NCBI RefSeq assembly: GCF_023554555.1
Contig: NZ_JAMJWC010000003.1
Location: 122,614 to 186,613, forward strand
Direction of reading: 5' to 3'
Source of the DNA: Sphingobacterium sp. lm-10
GTDB taxonomy: Bacteria > Bacteroidota > Bacteroidia > Sphingobacteriales > Sphingobacteriaceae
Length of the DNA stretch: 64,000 nucleotides
Program-made: the position numbers and the translations under genes
The notes under the pieces: model-generated
What the model saw: the letters and a program-made list of their open reading frames with translations, nothing else
Database searches by the model: none
What the model was told of the DNA's origin: nothing
Shown here: positions 1 through 8,182 of the stretch, one piece after another
Numbering within the stretch: position 1 is the stretch's first letter
Layout of the letters: the number at the start of each line of letters is the position of its first letter

Positions 1-1902
1 ATTTCCAATAATGTTAGCAAAGATCTGATGAAACAACGTTTTCTCTCCGTAGAGTGGAAGTAGGTTTTTAACCTCAATGTTCGCAACGTCCTTATTGTAT
101 CGTGCTACATTCTCCTGAATGATCTTCCGAATGGAGGTAGATACATCGACCCATTCTGGCTCGTATTGGTATACTTTTGCGCGGGAAAACTCCAAGATTT
201 TTTCCATCAAATTTTCCATCACCGTTACAGAATCCAATATATTGCTGGCGCCTCGGGCAACGAGCTCATGCTCTTTTCCTAATTTCTTTTGCAAAAACTG
301 TCCAGTTAGCTTTATGGAAGACAAGGGATTACGAAGGTCGTGCGTAACCGTGTACGAATAGGTATCCAATGCATTGTTGAGTTGTATTAACTCCTGATTT
401 AGACTGATGATCTCTTCGGATTTACGTAGGATGCTTTCCCGAACAATCTGTCTAATTCTTTTCAGAGAAAATACCTGATCATTGGTCCACTGGGGTGCTG
501 TGCCATGAATTTGCTTTCTCCAAGCATCAAAAGACTGTCGCGGAGATGGTCGGAATAAATCTTCCTGCGCATCATATTCCATAATCTTCTCGGGATTGCC
601 TGCCCATTCCTCTTCTGTGATTACTTCATTTCGTAACGCATAGATGCTAAACGATCGGCTCAAGTCAATATCTACTCGCAAAAGACCTGCAAATGGTAGC
701 TCGAAGGATAACTTTTCTCGATGATTTATAGCAAAACAATGATCCTCGAATACTAATTTTTCGGTTGTGGCCGATACAAATTGATGTAATTCGAGAATTT
801 GATAATTATTTAACGTGGTGCAATGAACGAGTAACTGATCTTTGTTGACAACTACTATCGCATCGGCATCGATGAGTTTGGCCAATTCAGGCAAATCTGA
901 GCGTAGTGCGGTGAGTACATCACTTTTAATCAGCATGCTTTCTTTCAGTTTTAACTCTAAAGAAGCGATACGACGATCGAATTCCAAATCTCGTTCACTG
1001 GCAATAGTGAGGTGTTTATTAACAGCAAATTCGGTTAGGAATAATCCAAGTGTGCGTTTTGGATAGTCTACATGAATTGGCATGCTATGCTGGCATGCGA
1101 CTAGTCCCCATAATTTGCCTTGTACAATGATCGAAAAACTCATACTTGCCTGAGCGCCAGCATTTTTCAAATATTGGAGGTGGATTGGCGAAAGAGCACG
1201 TAAGTTGCAGGTAGTCAAATCAAAAGGAGCCGCTTGATTCGATAAAATTGCGTAGGTCTGTCCGTCAATATCCCATGTCTGCCTAACGTGGTGTTTCAAG
1301 TACAGTGCTCGTGCCTGTTTAGGGATATCGAATTCAGGAAATCGGAATCCGAAATAGGAGGAGATGTCACTTCGCTTATTTTCCGCAATAACCTGTCCGC
1401 TGTTATCTTCCAAGAATTGGTAAATCATTACACGGTCATAACCAATTATAGAACGTATATTTTCACATAGCGCATCCCAAACGTGTTCTCCAGCTTGATT
1501 GATTTTTTTAGAATACGAGGAGAGGAGTAAAGTATGCTCGTTAACATCACCAACATCTTCCAATTCGACATGAAGATGTTGTTCTACGCGATATGCTTTA
1601 ACAATGTAGTTGTACCCATCTAGCTGAAGAGGCATCACGTGCCTATCATCTCCAGTGAGCGGTATTCCATCAATAAAGGCAATGAGCTTTTCGCTAGCGT
1701 GCGCGGCAAATCGTGTAAAGAGCTTATCCGCTGGTTCGCCCAAATAAACAGCTAAGTCCTCTTCACCCAAATAATAGTCCCAATTTTCGCTAAAACCTAT
1801 GATACATTGCTTATGATCCAGAATTATTAGCTTCCCAAAACTTTGAATCCGACCAACAAACTGGATTGGTTCGTTCTCACAGAGAACATGGTTTACTGCC
1901 AT
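1..1902 (-). CDS. Bacteriophytochrome sensor histidine kinase (3' end cut off by window edge)
   Basis: A red/far-red light-sensing histidine kinase, read on the minus strand; 634 codons are in the window and the gene continues past base 1. The start at 1902 is fixed because an in-frame stop lies six codons upstream. The order is PAS, GAF, PHY, HisKA and the beginning of the ATPase domain. Cys8 in the N-terminal CENEPIQ segment sits where bacteriophytochromes bind biliverdin. A DIP motif (FPEFDIP) lies near residue 192, SPIHLQYL supplies the conserved chromophore-pocket His, and PRQSFDAW near residue 453 is the PRxSF motif of the PHY tongue. The phospho-acceptor is His521 in VTHDLRNP. The sequence stops in the N-box (ANIIGN). 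No heme oxygenase gene is visible here, so the source of biliverdin is unknown. No response-regulator domain can be seen before the edge. Identification is firm; the partner is not. Confidence 0.95.
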   Translation of the reverse strand, partial: MAVNHVLCENEPIQFVGRIQSFGKLIILDHKQCIIGFSENWDYYLGEEDLAVYLGEPADKLFTRFAAHASEKLIAFIDGIPLTGDDRHVMPLQLDGYNYIVKAYRVEQHLHVELEDVGDVNEHTLLLSSYSKKINQAGEHVWDALCENIRSIIGYDRVMIYQFLEDNSGQVIAENKRSDISSYFGFRFPEFDIPKQARALYLKHHVRQTWDIDGQTYAILSNQAAPFDLTTCNLRALSPIHLQYLKNAGAQASMSFSIIVQGKLWGLVACQHSMPIHVDYPKRTLGLFLTEFAVNKHLTIASERDLEFDRRIASLELKLKESMLIKSDVLTALRSDLPELAKLIDADAIVVVNKDQLLVHCTTLNNYQILELHQFVSATTEKLVFEDHCFAINHREKLSFELPFAGLLRVDIDLSRSFSIYALRNEVITEEEWAGNPEKIMEYDAQEDLFRPSPRQSFDAWRKQIHGTAPQWTNDQVFSLKRIRQIVRESILRKSEEIISLNQELIQLNNALDTYSYTVTHDLRNPLSSIKLTGQFLQKKLGKEHELVARGASNILDSVTVMENLMEKILEFSRAKVYQYEPEWVDVSTSIRKIIQENVARYNKDVANIEVKNLLPLYGEKTLFHQIFANIIGN

Positions 1903-2027
1903 ACCGACTAAAATAGTCTATAAAGGTAGTATAATATTACGAATTTACAACGTGCTACACAGTGAGTCATATTACCTAGGAAACTAGGGGGCTAAAACTA
2001 CTTGATGTGTTCGATTGTATATAAGAT

Positions 2028-2273
2028 ATGAATACACACAGCATTACCAAAGAGCAGTTAGATAAGTTAGTGGAGACGATCGATTCTGAGTTTAAATCCT
2101 ATTTCTCTGGATCTGAGTCTAAAGCGAAGTCTATTAGATCTTGCTTCTATAAGCCAGATATGTATGAGGAACAGGGATTATTTGCGTTGAAAGACGACGC
2201 TTTGTCAGATTTTCCGGATGAGTTGAAACAAAAAACCCACGAAATGATCGCCACACTCAGCAGTGTGGATTAA
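2028..2273 (+). CDS. Small hypothetical protein, 81 aa
   Basis: A hydrophilic 81-residue protein that I do not recognise. It has no signal peptide or membrane segment. It is rich in Lys, Glu, Asp and Ser, with a predicted helical start (KEQLDKLVETIDSEF) and a helical end. It is transcribed away from the phytochrome gene, with 125 bases between the two starts. No TAnnTTTG box precedes it. Amino-acid composition looks like a real cytoplasmic protein, and the following helicase promoter begins just past its stop. It could be a small stress-related protein, but nothing in the sequence shows a function. Confidence 0.6.
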   Translation: MNTHSITKEQLDKLVETIDSEFKSYFSGSESKAKSIRSCFYKPDMYEEQGLFALKDDALSDFPDELKQKTHEMIATLSSVD

Positions 2274-2274
2274 A

Positions 2275-2306
2275 TTGCGTTATCAACTTTTATATACCTA
2301 CTTTTG
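2275..2306 (+). promoter_or_regulatory. Promoter of the RNA helicase gene
   Basis: TTG at 2275-2277, a 21-base spacer and TACTTTTG at 2299-2306 match the Bacteroidota housekeeping promoter (TTG, 19-21 bases, TAnnTTTG). Transcription would start near 2313, leaving a 5' leader of about 140 nt before the helicase ATG. The leader contains a GACATC/GATGTC stem (2373-2378 and 2394-2399). Long leaders are common on cold-induced helicase mRNAs; the regulatory role here is inferred. Confidence 0.55.
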
Positions 2307-2459
2307 TGGACGATTGAGGCTCTGCCTATGCTTATTTTCTGCTACCCCCAGCTTATTTGCAATATTCAGCCCGACATCTAAATTTACAGATTTGATGTCC
2401 TGTTTTTCGCAATAATCGTGAAGAGCGGGTTCAACGTTCAACTTAAAGAAAAATGACAT
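2298..2459 (-). other. Possible 53-aa minus-strand ORF covering the helicase leader
   Basis: An open frame of 53 codons starts with ATG at 2459, overlapping the helicase ATG head to head, and stops at 2298. Its composition looks protein-like (N-terminal MSFFFKLNVEP, then helical KQDIKSVNLDVGLNIANKLG). It lies entirely over the helicase promoter and leader, and no promoter of its own is evident. It may be a small gene, a remnant, or chance on the antisense strand of a structured leader. I do not recognise the protein. Confidence 0.2.
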
Positions 2460-3565
2460 TTGAAGATTTGGGATTAATAGATCCTATAAAAAAAGCCTTG
2501 AAAGAGGTAAACTACTCACAAGCTACCGCCATACAAGAGCAAGCGATTCCCGTAATACTTTCAGGCGATGATTTGATAGGATGTGCACAAACAGGAACCG
2601 GAAAAACAGCCGCTTTCGCCATTCCGATTATCCAGTTAATTAGTCAGGCCACAACCGCAAAACGCAGCGGTATCAAAGCGCTTGTGTTGGCACCTACTAG
2701 AGAGTTAAGTATACAAATTGGAGAAAGCTTCGCGATGTTTAGCAAATTCACTGGATTGAAACATACCGTGATTTTTGGAGGCGTTACGCAATCCCGTCAG
2801 GTAGATGCAATTAAAGCTGGTTTGGATATTGTAGTAGCTACGCCTGGCCGTCTTTTAGATTTGATAAATCAAGGTTTGATCAAGTTAAACCAAGTGGAGT
2901 ACTTGGTATTGGATGAGGCAGATAATATGCTGGACATGGGATTTATCCATGATATTAAACGCATCTTGAAGCATGTACCTGCTAAGCGTCAGACGTTATT
3001 TTTGTCGGCTACGATGCCACCTGCTATTCGGACTTTTGCAAATACAATCTTGCAGAAGCCAAAGGAGATCTCCGTATCTCCTGTATCTTCTACGGCAGAG
3101 ACCGTTAAGCAAGCCATCTATTTCGTAGAAAAGACGGATAAGGTTGATTTCTTGATCCGAGTAGTGAAAGACAAAGGCATTAAGCAGTCTTTAGTGTTTA
3201 CACGTACTAAACATGGTGCGGATCGTTTGGTCAAGAAATTATCCAAACATGGTATTACTGTTGCCGCTATCCATGGTAATAAATCGCAAAATGCACGTCA
3301 GAAAGCTTTGGGAGATTTTAAGGCGGGTAAGATCAATATGTTGATAGCAACCGATATTGCCGCACGTGGTATTGATATACATGAACTGCCTTACGTTATC
3401 AACTATGATTTGCCAGCAGATTCCGAAACCTACGTACACCGTATCGGTCGTACAGGCCGTGCAGGTAGAGGAGGAGTCGCTTTATCTTTCTGTAGCCAAG
3501 AGGAGCGCAGTGTACTGAAAAGTATTCAGAAGCTGATTGGTTTTCAGATCGAGGAGGGTGTGTAA
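2453..3565 (+). CDS. rhlE: DEAD-box ATP-dependent RNA helicase, RhlE type
   Basis: An ATP-dependent RNA helicase that unwinds short RNA duplexes, acting in RNA decay, ribosome assembly or cold adaptation. All core motifs are present: the Q motif near residue 20 (YSQATAIQEQAIP), Walker A AQTGTGKT, PTRELS, TPGR, DEAD in LVLDEADNMLD, SAT, ARGIDI and HRIGRTGRAGRGG. At 370 residues it ends soon after the second RecA-like domain, so it lacks the long basic C-terminal tail found on many RhlE and DeaD proteins. It has its own promoter and a leader of about 140 nt. It converges with a cold-shock-domain gene across a shared terminator, which suits a common role in RNA structure at low temperature. That shared role is inferred. 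Confidence 0.93.
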   Translation: MTFEDLGLIDPIKKALKEVNYSQATAIQEQAIPVILSGDDLIGCAQTGTGKTAAFAIPIIQLISQATTAKRSGIKALVLAPTRELSIQIGESFAMFSKFTGLKHTVIFGGVTQSRQVDAIKAGLDIVVATPGRLLDLINQGLIKLNQVEYLVLDEADNMLDMGFIHDIKRILKHVPAKRQTLFLSATMPPAIRTFANTILQKPKEISVSPVSSTAETVKQAIYFVEKTDKVDFLIRVVKDKGIKQSLVFTRTKHGADRLVKKLSKHGITVAAIHGNKSQNARQKALGDFKAGKINMLIATDIAARGIDIHELPYVINYDLPADSETYVHRIGRTGRAGRGGVALSFCSQEERSVLKSIQKLIGFQIEEGV

Positions 3566-3584
3566 CACAGATTTCTGATCATTC

Positions 3585-3640
3585 AAAAAAGCCCTGATAT
3601 TATCCATTCATAAAGAAATGGATAATATCAGGGCTTTTTT
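3585..3640. terminator. Bidirectional terminator, 24-bp perfect stem
   Basis: A run of six A, a GC-rich stem beginning GCCCTGATATTATCC, a short loop, the exact complement and a run of six T form a perfect 24-bp inverted repeat. It lies between the convergent helicase and cold-shock genes and can end transcripts from both sides. Confidence 0.9.
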
Positions 3641-3689
3641 ATATAGTGGCAAATGCATGTCGGGCATTTGACGGTCACCCTCGAAAGGG

Positions 3690-4121
3690 TTAATTTTGTA
3701 GCTCGACTTCGGTTATCTGATTACCTTGTTTGCTGCGCGCATATTTAAACTTCACCTTATCACCAATCTTAAGATCGATGCCTGCTAGGCGATCGTTGAA
3801 ATAAACTGTATCACTCGTTTCGTTATCACGAATGAAGCCGTATCTACCGGCATCGTTGAAATAAGAGACCTTACCGAAGCGGTAAACTTCTGTTGGGTCG
3901 GCAGGACGTTGCAAATCCTCTTCTTTGAATTTGTAGGTCGTCTCTGGCGGAGTGTTCGAGATATTACCAAACTCATCAACATAGGCAAACATTTCTTCTA
4001 GATCTTTACCTTTATTGTTGTTTGATTTGTTGTACTCTCGCTTTTCCAACTTTTCTTTTTTCTTCAGTTGTTGCTTTTTAGCGCGTTCTTTCTTTTTGAA
4101 TGTGAGCTGATTTCTTGACAT
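3690..4121 (-). CDS. Cold-shock-domain RNA-binding protein with basic N-terminal tail
   Basis: A nucleic-acid-binding protein of 143 residues. The first 35 residues are almost all Lys, Arg, Glu and Gln (SRNQLTFKKKERAKK), a basic coiled tail. A middle linker of about 40 residues follows, and the last 65 residues form a cold-shock fold: GKVSYFNDAGRYGFIRD corresponds to RNP1 and VYFND to RNP2, where the usual VFVH is varied. The longer reading frame beginning at 4160 is rejected because the start at 4121 (MSRNQL) begins the conserved basic tail. Its promoter lies about 100 bases upstream, so the mRNA has a structured leader. It is probably an RNA chaperone acting with the convergent helicase. 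Domain assignment is solid; the function beyond RNA binding is inferred. Confidence 0.85.
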   Translation of the reverse strand: MSRNQLTFKKKERAKKQQLKKKEKLEKREYNKSNNNKGKDLEEMFAYVDEFGNISNTPPETTYKFKEEDLQRPADPTEVYRFGKVSYFNDAGRYGFIRDNETSDTVYFNDRLAGIDLKIGDKVKFKYARSKQGNQITEVELQN

Positions 4122-4230
4122 AAATGGATTTAAGTGAAACAATAATGAAATCGTCAACATTTTGACTGTTGACTAATCCCGTGTCCTAGCTAGTCTAGCC
4201 GGACTATCCTGAGGTGTTAGGACAAAGGTA
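4122..4230 (-). promoter_or_regulatory. Promoter and structured 5' leader of the cold-shock gene
   Basis: On the minus strand a perfect TAnnTTTG box (TACCTTTG) lies at 4223-4230, so transcription should begin near 4216. This leaves about 95 nt before the ATG. The leader contains a GTCAAC/GTTGAC stem (4153-4158 with 4168-4173) close to the start codon and an upstream block with several CTAG-containing self-complementary segments. Such leaders act as temperature-dependent switches in cold-shock genes of other bacteria; that role is an inference here. Confidence 0.45.
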
Positions 4231-4326
4231 CGGATTTTCTGTTAAATTTCCTAACATCTCACTTCCCATAAGGCGCAGTATGCTATAGCTAATCCGGTTT
4301 AAACCTTTACAATAGCGGATCGGTAG

Positions 4327-4358
4327 AATCGGCCTAAAGTATTTAATTTAGGCCGATT
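4327..4358. terminator. Inverted repeat downstream of the four-helix-bundle gene
   Basis: A perfect 12-bp stem (AATCGGCCTAAA with its complement) and an 8-base loop. It follows the 3' end of the minus-strand gene at 4432 and probably ends or protects its transcript, although no clear T run follows in that direction. The rest of 4231-4431 shows nothing further. Confidence 0.45.
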
Positions 4359-4431
4359 ATTATTAAACGCATATATAGTGGGCTGATACCGGGAAAGTAC
4401 CTGCATCACGATTAGAGTTGTCGCGTTTAAA

Positions 4432-4905
4432 TCAGGTATTTACCCGGGCATTATCGCGAAGCATTTTGATGTGCTCATGGGCACTTCGTTGTTCCTGACT
4501 CTGCCTCAATACCATTTGGCGGATTGGATTATCTTCTCCGATTTCATTCTCCAAAAAATTGGTGTATGCGCTAGTAAATTCATCTTCACCACGTTCTGCA
4601 AGCTCTAATATACTAGCGCGATCTGTGGAGGATAAGGCTGCTTTCAAGCTCATCCATGCGCGGAATATTTTCCCGCTAAGAGGCGTGCCATCTATCGGCC
4701 CTTGTCCGATTTGCAAAACTAGTGGAGTGATTTCTTCCTTAAAGTCATGAGATTGCCCACGGTACATTTCAAATACTTTACGCAGATCAGTATGTTGGCC
4801 GCCTGGAAGTAATTCAATAGCCTTCGTATAACCTTCCATTCGATCGTTGTTAATTTTGACCAAATCGTGTAGTATATCTAAAGGCTCTCTCGTTGATTGC
4901 TGCAT
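4432..4905 (-). CDS. PA2169/DUF2383-type four-helix-bundle protein
   Basis: A cytoplasmic all-helical protein of 157 residues related to the ferritin-like PA2169 family. The characteristic opening (LHDLVKINNDRMEGYTKAIE, residues 10-29) and the later helix ending FLENEIGEDNPIRQMV are clearly recognisable. The family is found in Gram-negative bacteria, often in stress-linked settings, and no reaction has been shown for it to my knowledge. The gene stands alone on the minus strand, with terminator-like repeats on both sides. Metal-binding Glu/His pairs of true ferritins are not obvious. The family call is confident; the function is unknown. Confidence 0.82.
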   Translation of the reverse strand: MQQSTREPLDILHDLVKINNDRMEGYTKAIELLPGGQHTDLRKVFEMYRGQSHDFKEEITPLVLQIGQGPIDGTPLSGKIFRAWMSLKAALSSTDRASILELAERGEDEFTSAYTNFLENEIGEDNPIRQMVLRQSQEQRSAHEHIKMLRDNARVNT

Positions 4906-4936
4906 ATGTATAAGGAATTAATAATTACTGCTCTAT

Positions 4937-4975
4937 TTACAATCTGAATTGTAATTAGTTTTTAGAAACTAATTA
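4937..4975. terminator. Two adjacent hairpins after the flavin oxidoreductase gene
   Basis: TTACAAT-N4-ATTGTAA at 4937-4954 overlaps TAATTAGTTT-N4-AAACTAATTA at 4952-4975. They lie just past the 3' end of the minus-strand oxidoreductase gene and before the promoter zone of the next gene. They may end the upstream operon or act as operators; both are AT-rich and no clear T run follows. Confidence 0.35.
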
Positions 4976-5022
4976 ACAGGTACTTTCTACGTTTATACCT
5001 TTATTCATTCCCTCATTATTTA

Positions 5023-6096
5023 TCATACGAATGCACGTGTATATTGTACCGGGGGAGTAGATTTTTCTCCAAGTTCTGCTGCAGCTGCCAATGGAAAATA
5101 GGGGTTGCGCAATAATTCCCTAGCGAGAAATACCAAATCTGCATCACCATTGACCAATATAGTTTCCGCCTGTTGCGCGTTCGTGATTAGTCCAACGGTG
5201 CCCACGACGGCAGTTTCACCGAGCGAACTCTTCAAGCCACTTGCTAACGGTAGTTGGTATCCGGGGCCTATCGGAATACGTATACCACCGACCACACCAC
5301 CACTGGAGACATCAATAATGTCTACACCAGCTTCAACCAACTTCTCGGTAAGCCACTTAGAATCCGCTAAAGTCCAACCCTCTTCAGTCCAATCTGTAGC
5401 AGAAATTCGCACTGATATTGGAAGATCTACAGGCCATTCCTCTTTTACGGCCTCCACAATTTCTAAAAGAAACCTTGCTCGGTTTTCGCGGCTCCCGCCA
5501 TAAGAGTCGGTACGTTTATTGGACAGCGGAGAAAGGAATTCATTGACCAAATACCCGTGTGCACTGTGAATTTCTATCCATTCAAAACCTGCTTGCTTTG
5601 CTCTTTTTGCGGCTGCGCGGAAGTCATGCTGGAGCTGTAAAATATCCTCGTTGTTCATCTCCCTTGGCGTAGGTGTATCGGACGAAAAAGCGATAGCAGA
5701 CGGAGCTAATAGAGTCCAGCCTCCTTCTTCTTTCGTATGCAATACTTTCATCTGATCACCTGCAACCCAGGTGCTTCCTTTGCGGCCGGCATGTGCCAGT
5801 TGGATAGCAGGCACCGATCCATTGTCTTTAATAAATTTAGCGATACGGGTGAGCCCGTCTATATGCCCGTCTTTATAAATCCCTAGATCACCAACAGATA
5901 TCCGCCCGTCTGGGCGTACGGCGGAAGCTTCCAGCATCACCGTGCCTGCACCTCCCATTGCTCGAGTGCCATAATGTACTAAATGCCAGTCTGTCGCGAA
6001 ACCATCTTCGGCAGAATACATGCACATTGGAGACGTCACGATTCGGTTCTTTAGAGTGATGGATTTTATGGTAATCGGACTGAATAATTTTGACAT
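5023..6096 (-). CDS. NADH:flavin oxidoreductase, Old Yellow Enzyme family, YqjM/NamA type
   Basis: A cytoplasmic FMN enzyme that uses NAD(P)H to reduce activated C=C bonds of enones, maleimides and similar electrophiles. At 357 residues it fits the YqjM (thermophilic-like) subgroup. Seen in the sequence: the flavin-facing Cys25 and Tyr27 in SPMCMYS, AHAGRKGST near residue 105, the substrate-binding HSAHGYL His pair, EFLSPLSNKRTDSYGGS, and the C-terminal phosphate-binding strands. It follows an alcohol dehydrogenase gene on the same strand with a 39-bp gap, so both are probably cotranscribed. Together they suggest detoxification of reactive carbonyls and alkenes. The exact substrate cannot be read from the sequence. 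Confidence 0.93.
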   Translation of the reverse strand: MSKLFSPITIKSITLKNRIVTSPMCMYSAEDGFATDWHLVHYGTRAMGGAGTVMLEASAVRPDGRISVGDLGIYKDGHIDGLTRIAKFIKDNGSVPAIQLAHAGRKGSTWVAGDQMKVLHTKEEGGWTLLAPSAIAFSSDTPTPREMNNEDILQLQHDFRAAAKRAKQAGFEWIEIHSAHGYLVNEFLSPLSNKRTDSYGGSRENRARFLLEIVEAVKEEWPVDLPISVRISATDWTEEGWTLADSKWLTEKLVEAGVDIIDVSSGGVVGGIRIPIGPGYQLPLASGLKSSLGETAVVGTVGLITNAQQAETILVNGDADLVFLARELLRNPYFPLAAAAELGEKSTPPVQYTRAFV

Positions 6097-6135
6097 AATG
6101 CTAACTTTTTTAAATAAATATTCGATGGCTAACTA

Positions 6136-7182
6136 TTAAAAGTTAGCCATGTCGATTACGAAACGGTATTTTACATCATTTTTCTCCATTCTTTCATAAG
6201 CTTGGTCGATGTAATCCATGTCGATCACCTCTACATCGGAGACAATATCGTGTTTACCACAGAAGTCCAGCATTTCCTGTGTTTCGGCAACACCACCAAT
6301 CATGGATCCGGCAACACTATTTCGCGACATAATCAAGGAGAAAGGTGGGATTTGCGCTGGCTTCGGAGGTACGCCGACACAGATATGAGTACCGTTTGTC
6401 TTTAATAGAGACATATACGATGCGATATCATGCTCCGCACTAACCGTATCCAGAATAAAATCAAAAGATTTGCGCGCGTCTTTAAATGCTTTTTCGTCTT
6501 TAGTCACGATGAAATGATGCGCTCCTAAACGTTTTGCATCTTCACGCTTACTTTCTGAAGTACTTAACACGGTTACTTCGGCACCAAATGCTACACCAAA
6601 CTTCACTGCCATGTGTCCTAGTCCGCCTAACCCCAAAACGGCTAGCTTCGATCCTTTACCTACTTTCCAATGGCGTAGCGGAGAATAAGTCGTAATTCCG
6701 GCACAGAGTAGCGGTGCAGTACCTGCTAATGATAAATTCTCTGGTACACTCAATACAAACTCTTCTTTTACCACGATGGTTTTCGAATATCCGCCGTAGG
6801 TAGGCATACCATCTGTGTATTTGTTGACATTATTATAGGTTTGAACGTTTCCTTCTGCACAGTACTGTTCTTCCCCATCATGACAACTTTCACATTCACC
6901 ACAGGAGTCTACCATACATCCCGTGCCTACCAGATCACCAACTTTAAATTTACTTACCTGATCTCCGATTTGTGCCACACGACCTACAATCTCATGCCCA
7001 GGTACCATAGGATATAGGCCTTTGAACCAATCATCGCGAATCTGATGCAGATCTGAGTGGCATACGCCACAATACAATATGTCGAATTGGACGTCTTTCG
7101 GACCTAAATCCCTACGCTCAAAATCCCATGAGACTAATTTTTCTCCCGCTTTAAGTGCGGCATAACCTTTTGTTGCTATCAT
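6136..7182 (-). CDS. Zinc-dependent NAD(P) alcohol dehydrogenase, YahK/cinnamyl-alcohol-dehydrogenase family
   Basis: A medium-chain dehydrogenase that interconverts aldehydes and alcohols, 348 residues like YahK. The catalytic-zinc site is formed by CGVCHSDLH near residue 40 and GHEIVGRV near residue 63. Structural zinc is held by the Cys cluster DSCGECESCHDGEEQYC near residues 92-108. The Rossmann nucleotide site is GLGGLGHMAVKFG near residue 185. The family usually prefers NADPH. It is the first gene of a two-gene operon with the flavin oxidoreductase downstream. A role in aldehyde detoxification is inferred from family and neighbour. The start at 7182 is the only Met before the conserved region. 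Confidence 0.93.
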   Translation of the reverse strand: MIATKGYAALKAGEKLVSWDFERRDLGPKDVQFDILYCGVCHSDLHQIRDDWFKGLYPMVPGHEIVGRVAQIGDQVSKFKVGDLVGTGCMVDSCGECESCHDGEEQYCAEGNVQTYNNVNKYTDGMPTYGGYSKTIVVKEEFVLSVPENLSLAGTAPLLCAGITTYSPLRHWKVGKGSKLAVLGLGGLGHMAVKFGVAFGAEVTVLSTSESKREDAKRLGAHHFIVTKDEKAFKDARKSFDFILDTVSAEHDIASYMSLLKTNGTHICVGVPPKPAQIPPFSLIMSRNSVAGSMIGGVAETQEMLDFCGKHDIVSDVEVIDMDYIDQAYERMEKNDVKYRFVIDMANF

Positions 7183-7439
7183 TTTTTATGTGTTTACTAA
7201 CTGCAAATTAATACATGTTTAACCATTAATACCAAGTTTTAGTTTGCATCAACATGCTGGTATTTGGAAGAAAGACTGTGTTAATAGACGGTGAAATATA
7301 ACTTATTTTAAAATATTTTATGCCTTTTTGATGTCGTGAGGGCATATTATTAAAAATAATCATGCGGGTGAAAATCCAAGTAGGATGGTTTAATCGTACA
7401 TGTCATAAAACTATCATATTAAAACTAAAATATATTGTC

Positions 7440-8159
7440 ATGAAAGAAACAAACGCATTGAAAGACCAATTGTATGCGGAGGAATCCGATCATACAAGCA
7501 AAGGACTTCAAAGAAGAAACTTTTTGAAACTCGCTGGCGGCGGTCTCGCTGGTGTTGCTTTATTAAATTTTGCAAGCTGTAACAAAGATGATGGGCCAGA
7601 CGATATGAATGGCAGTGGCTTCTATTTTGGAAGTGGTGATATTGCAATTTTAAATTATGCTTACGCTTTAGAGCAATTGGAAGCTGCATTTTATATTGAA
7701 GTAGCCAATAGACCATTTTCAGGAATATCTGATCTAGAAAGAACGTTGCTTACAGATGTACGTGACCATGAGGTAGCTCACCGCGAATTTTTCAAGGCTG
7801 CGCTAGGTAGAGGGGCTATTAACTCCTTAGAATTTGATTTCTCTGCAGTCAACTTTTCGAGCAGAGACAGTGTATTGGGTACAGCAAAAGTTTTTGAAGA
7901 TTTAGGTGTATCTGCTTACAATGGTGCTGGATGGTTGATTAAAGATGAACAATATCTTTTGTTGGCAGGTAAAATTGTTTCTGTAGAGGCGCGTCACGCT
8001 GCGGTGATCCGTGATCTGATTAGTAATGGATCATTTGCGAACAGTGAAGTAATTGATAGCAATGGTCTGGATGTTTCTAACAGCCCAACGCAGGTTCTGC
8101 AGGCGGCAGCACCATTCATCAAGTCTAAAGTGGATGTCCGCGATCTACCTACTTATTAA
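7440..8159 (+). CDS. Ferritin-like domain protein with Tat-type lipoprotein signal
   Basis: An exported four-helix-bundle protein of the Ferritin_2 family, 239 residues. The start at 7440 (MKETNAL) is preferred to an in-frame ATG at 7362 because it gives a normal leader. Residues 25-48 hold a twin-arginine signal (RRNFLKLAGG) ending in a lipobox-like NFASC, so export in folded state and lipid anchoring are likely. The bundle shows Glu/His pairs spaced as in diiron proteins: ALEQLEAAFY, DHEVAHREFF and VEARHAAVIRDL. It is followed 23 bp later by a paralogue. The family has been linked to desiccation tolerance in plants and bacteria, but the reaction is unknown. Metal binding is inferred from the motif spacing. 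Confidence 0.88.
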   Translation: MKETNALKDQLYAEESDHTSKGLQRRNFLKLAGGGLAGVALLNFASCNKDDGPDDMNGSGFYFGSGDIAILNYAYALEQLEAAFYIEVANRPFSGISDLERTLLTDVRDHEVAHREFFKAALGRGAINSLEFDFSAVNFSSRDSVLGTAKVFEDLGVSAYNGAGWLIKDEQYLLLAGKIVSVEARHAAVIRDLISNGSFANSEVIDSNGLDVSNSPTQVLQAAAPFIKSKVDVRDLPTY

Positions 8160-8182
8160 TTTCTAACTACAAACAGAACATC

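Noticed and set aside
7438..7716. 92-codon frame on the minus strand opposite the first ferritin-like gene
   Set aside because: It lies antisense to a conserved coding sequence and has no domain, promoter or signal of its own.
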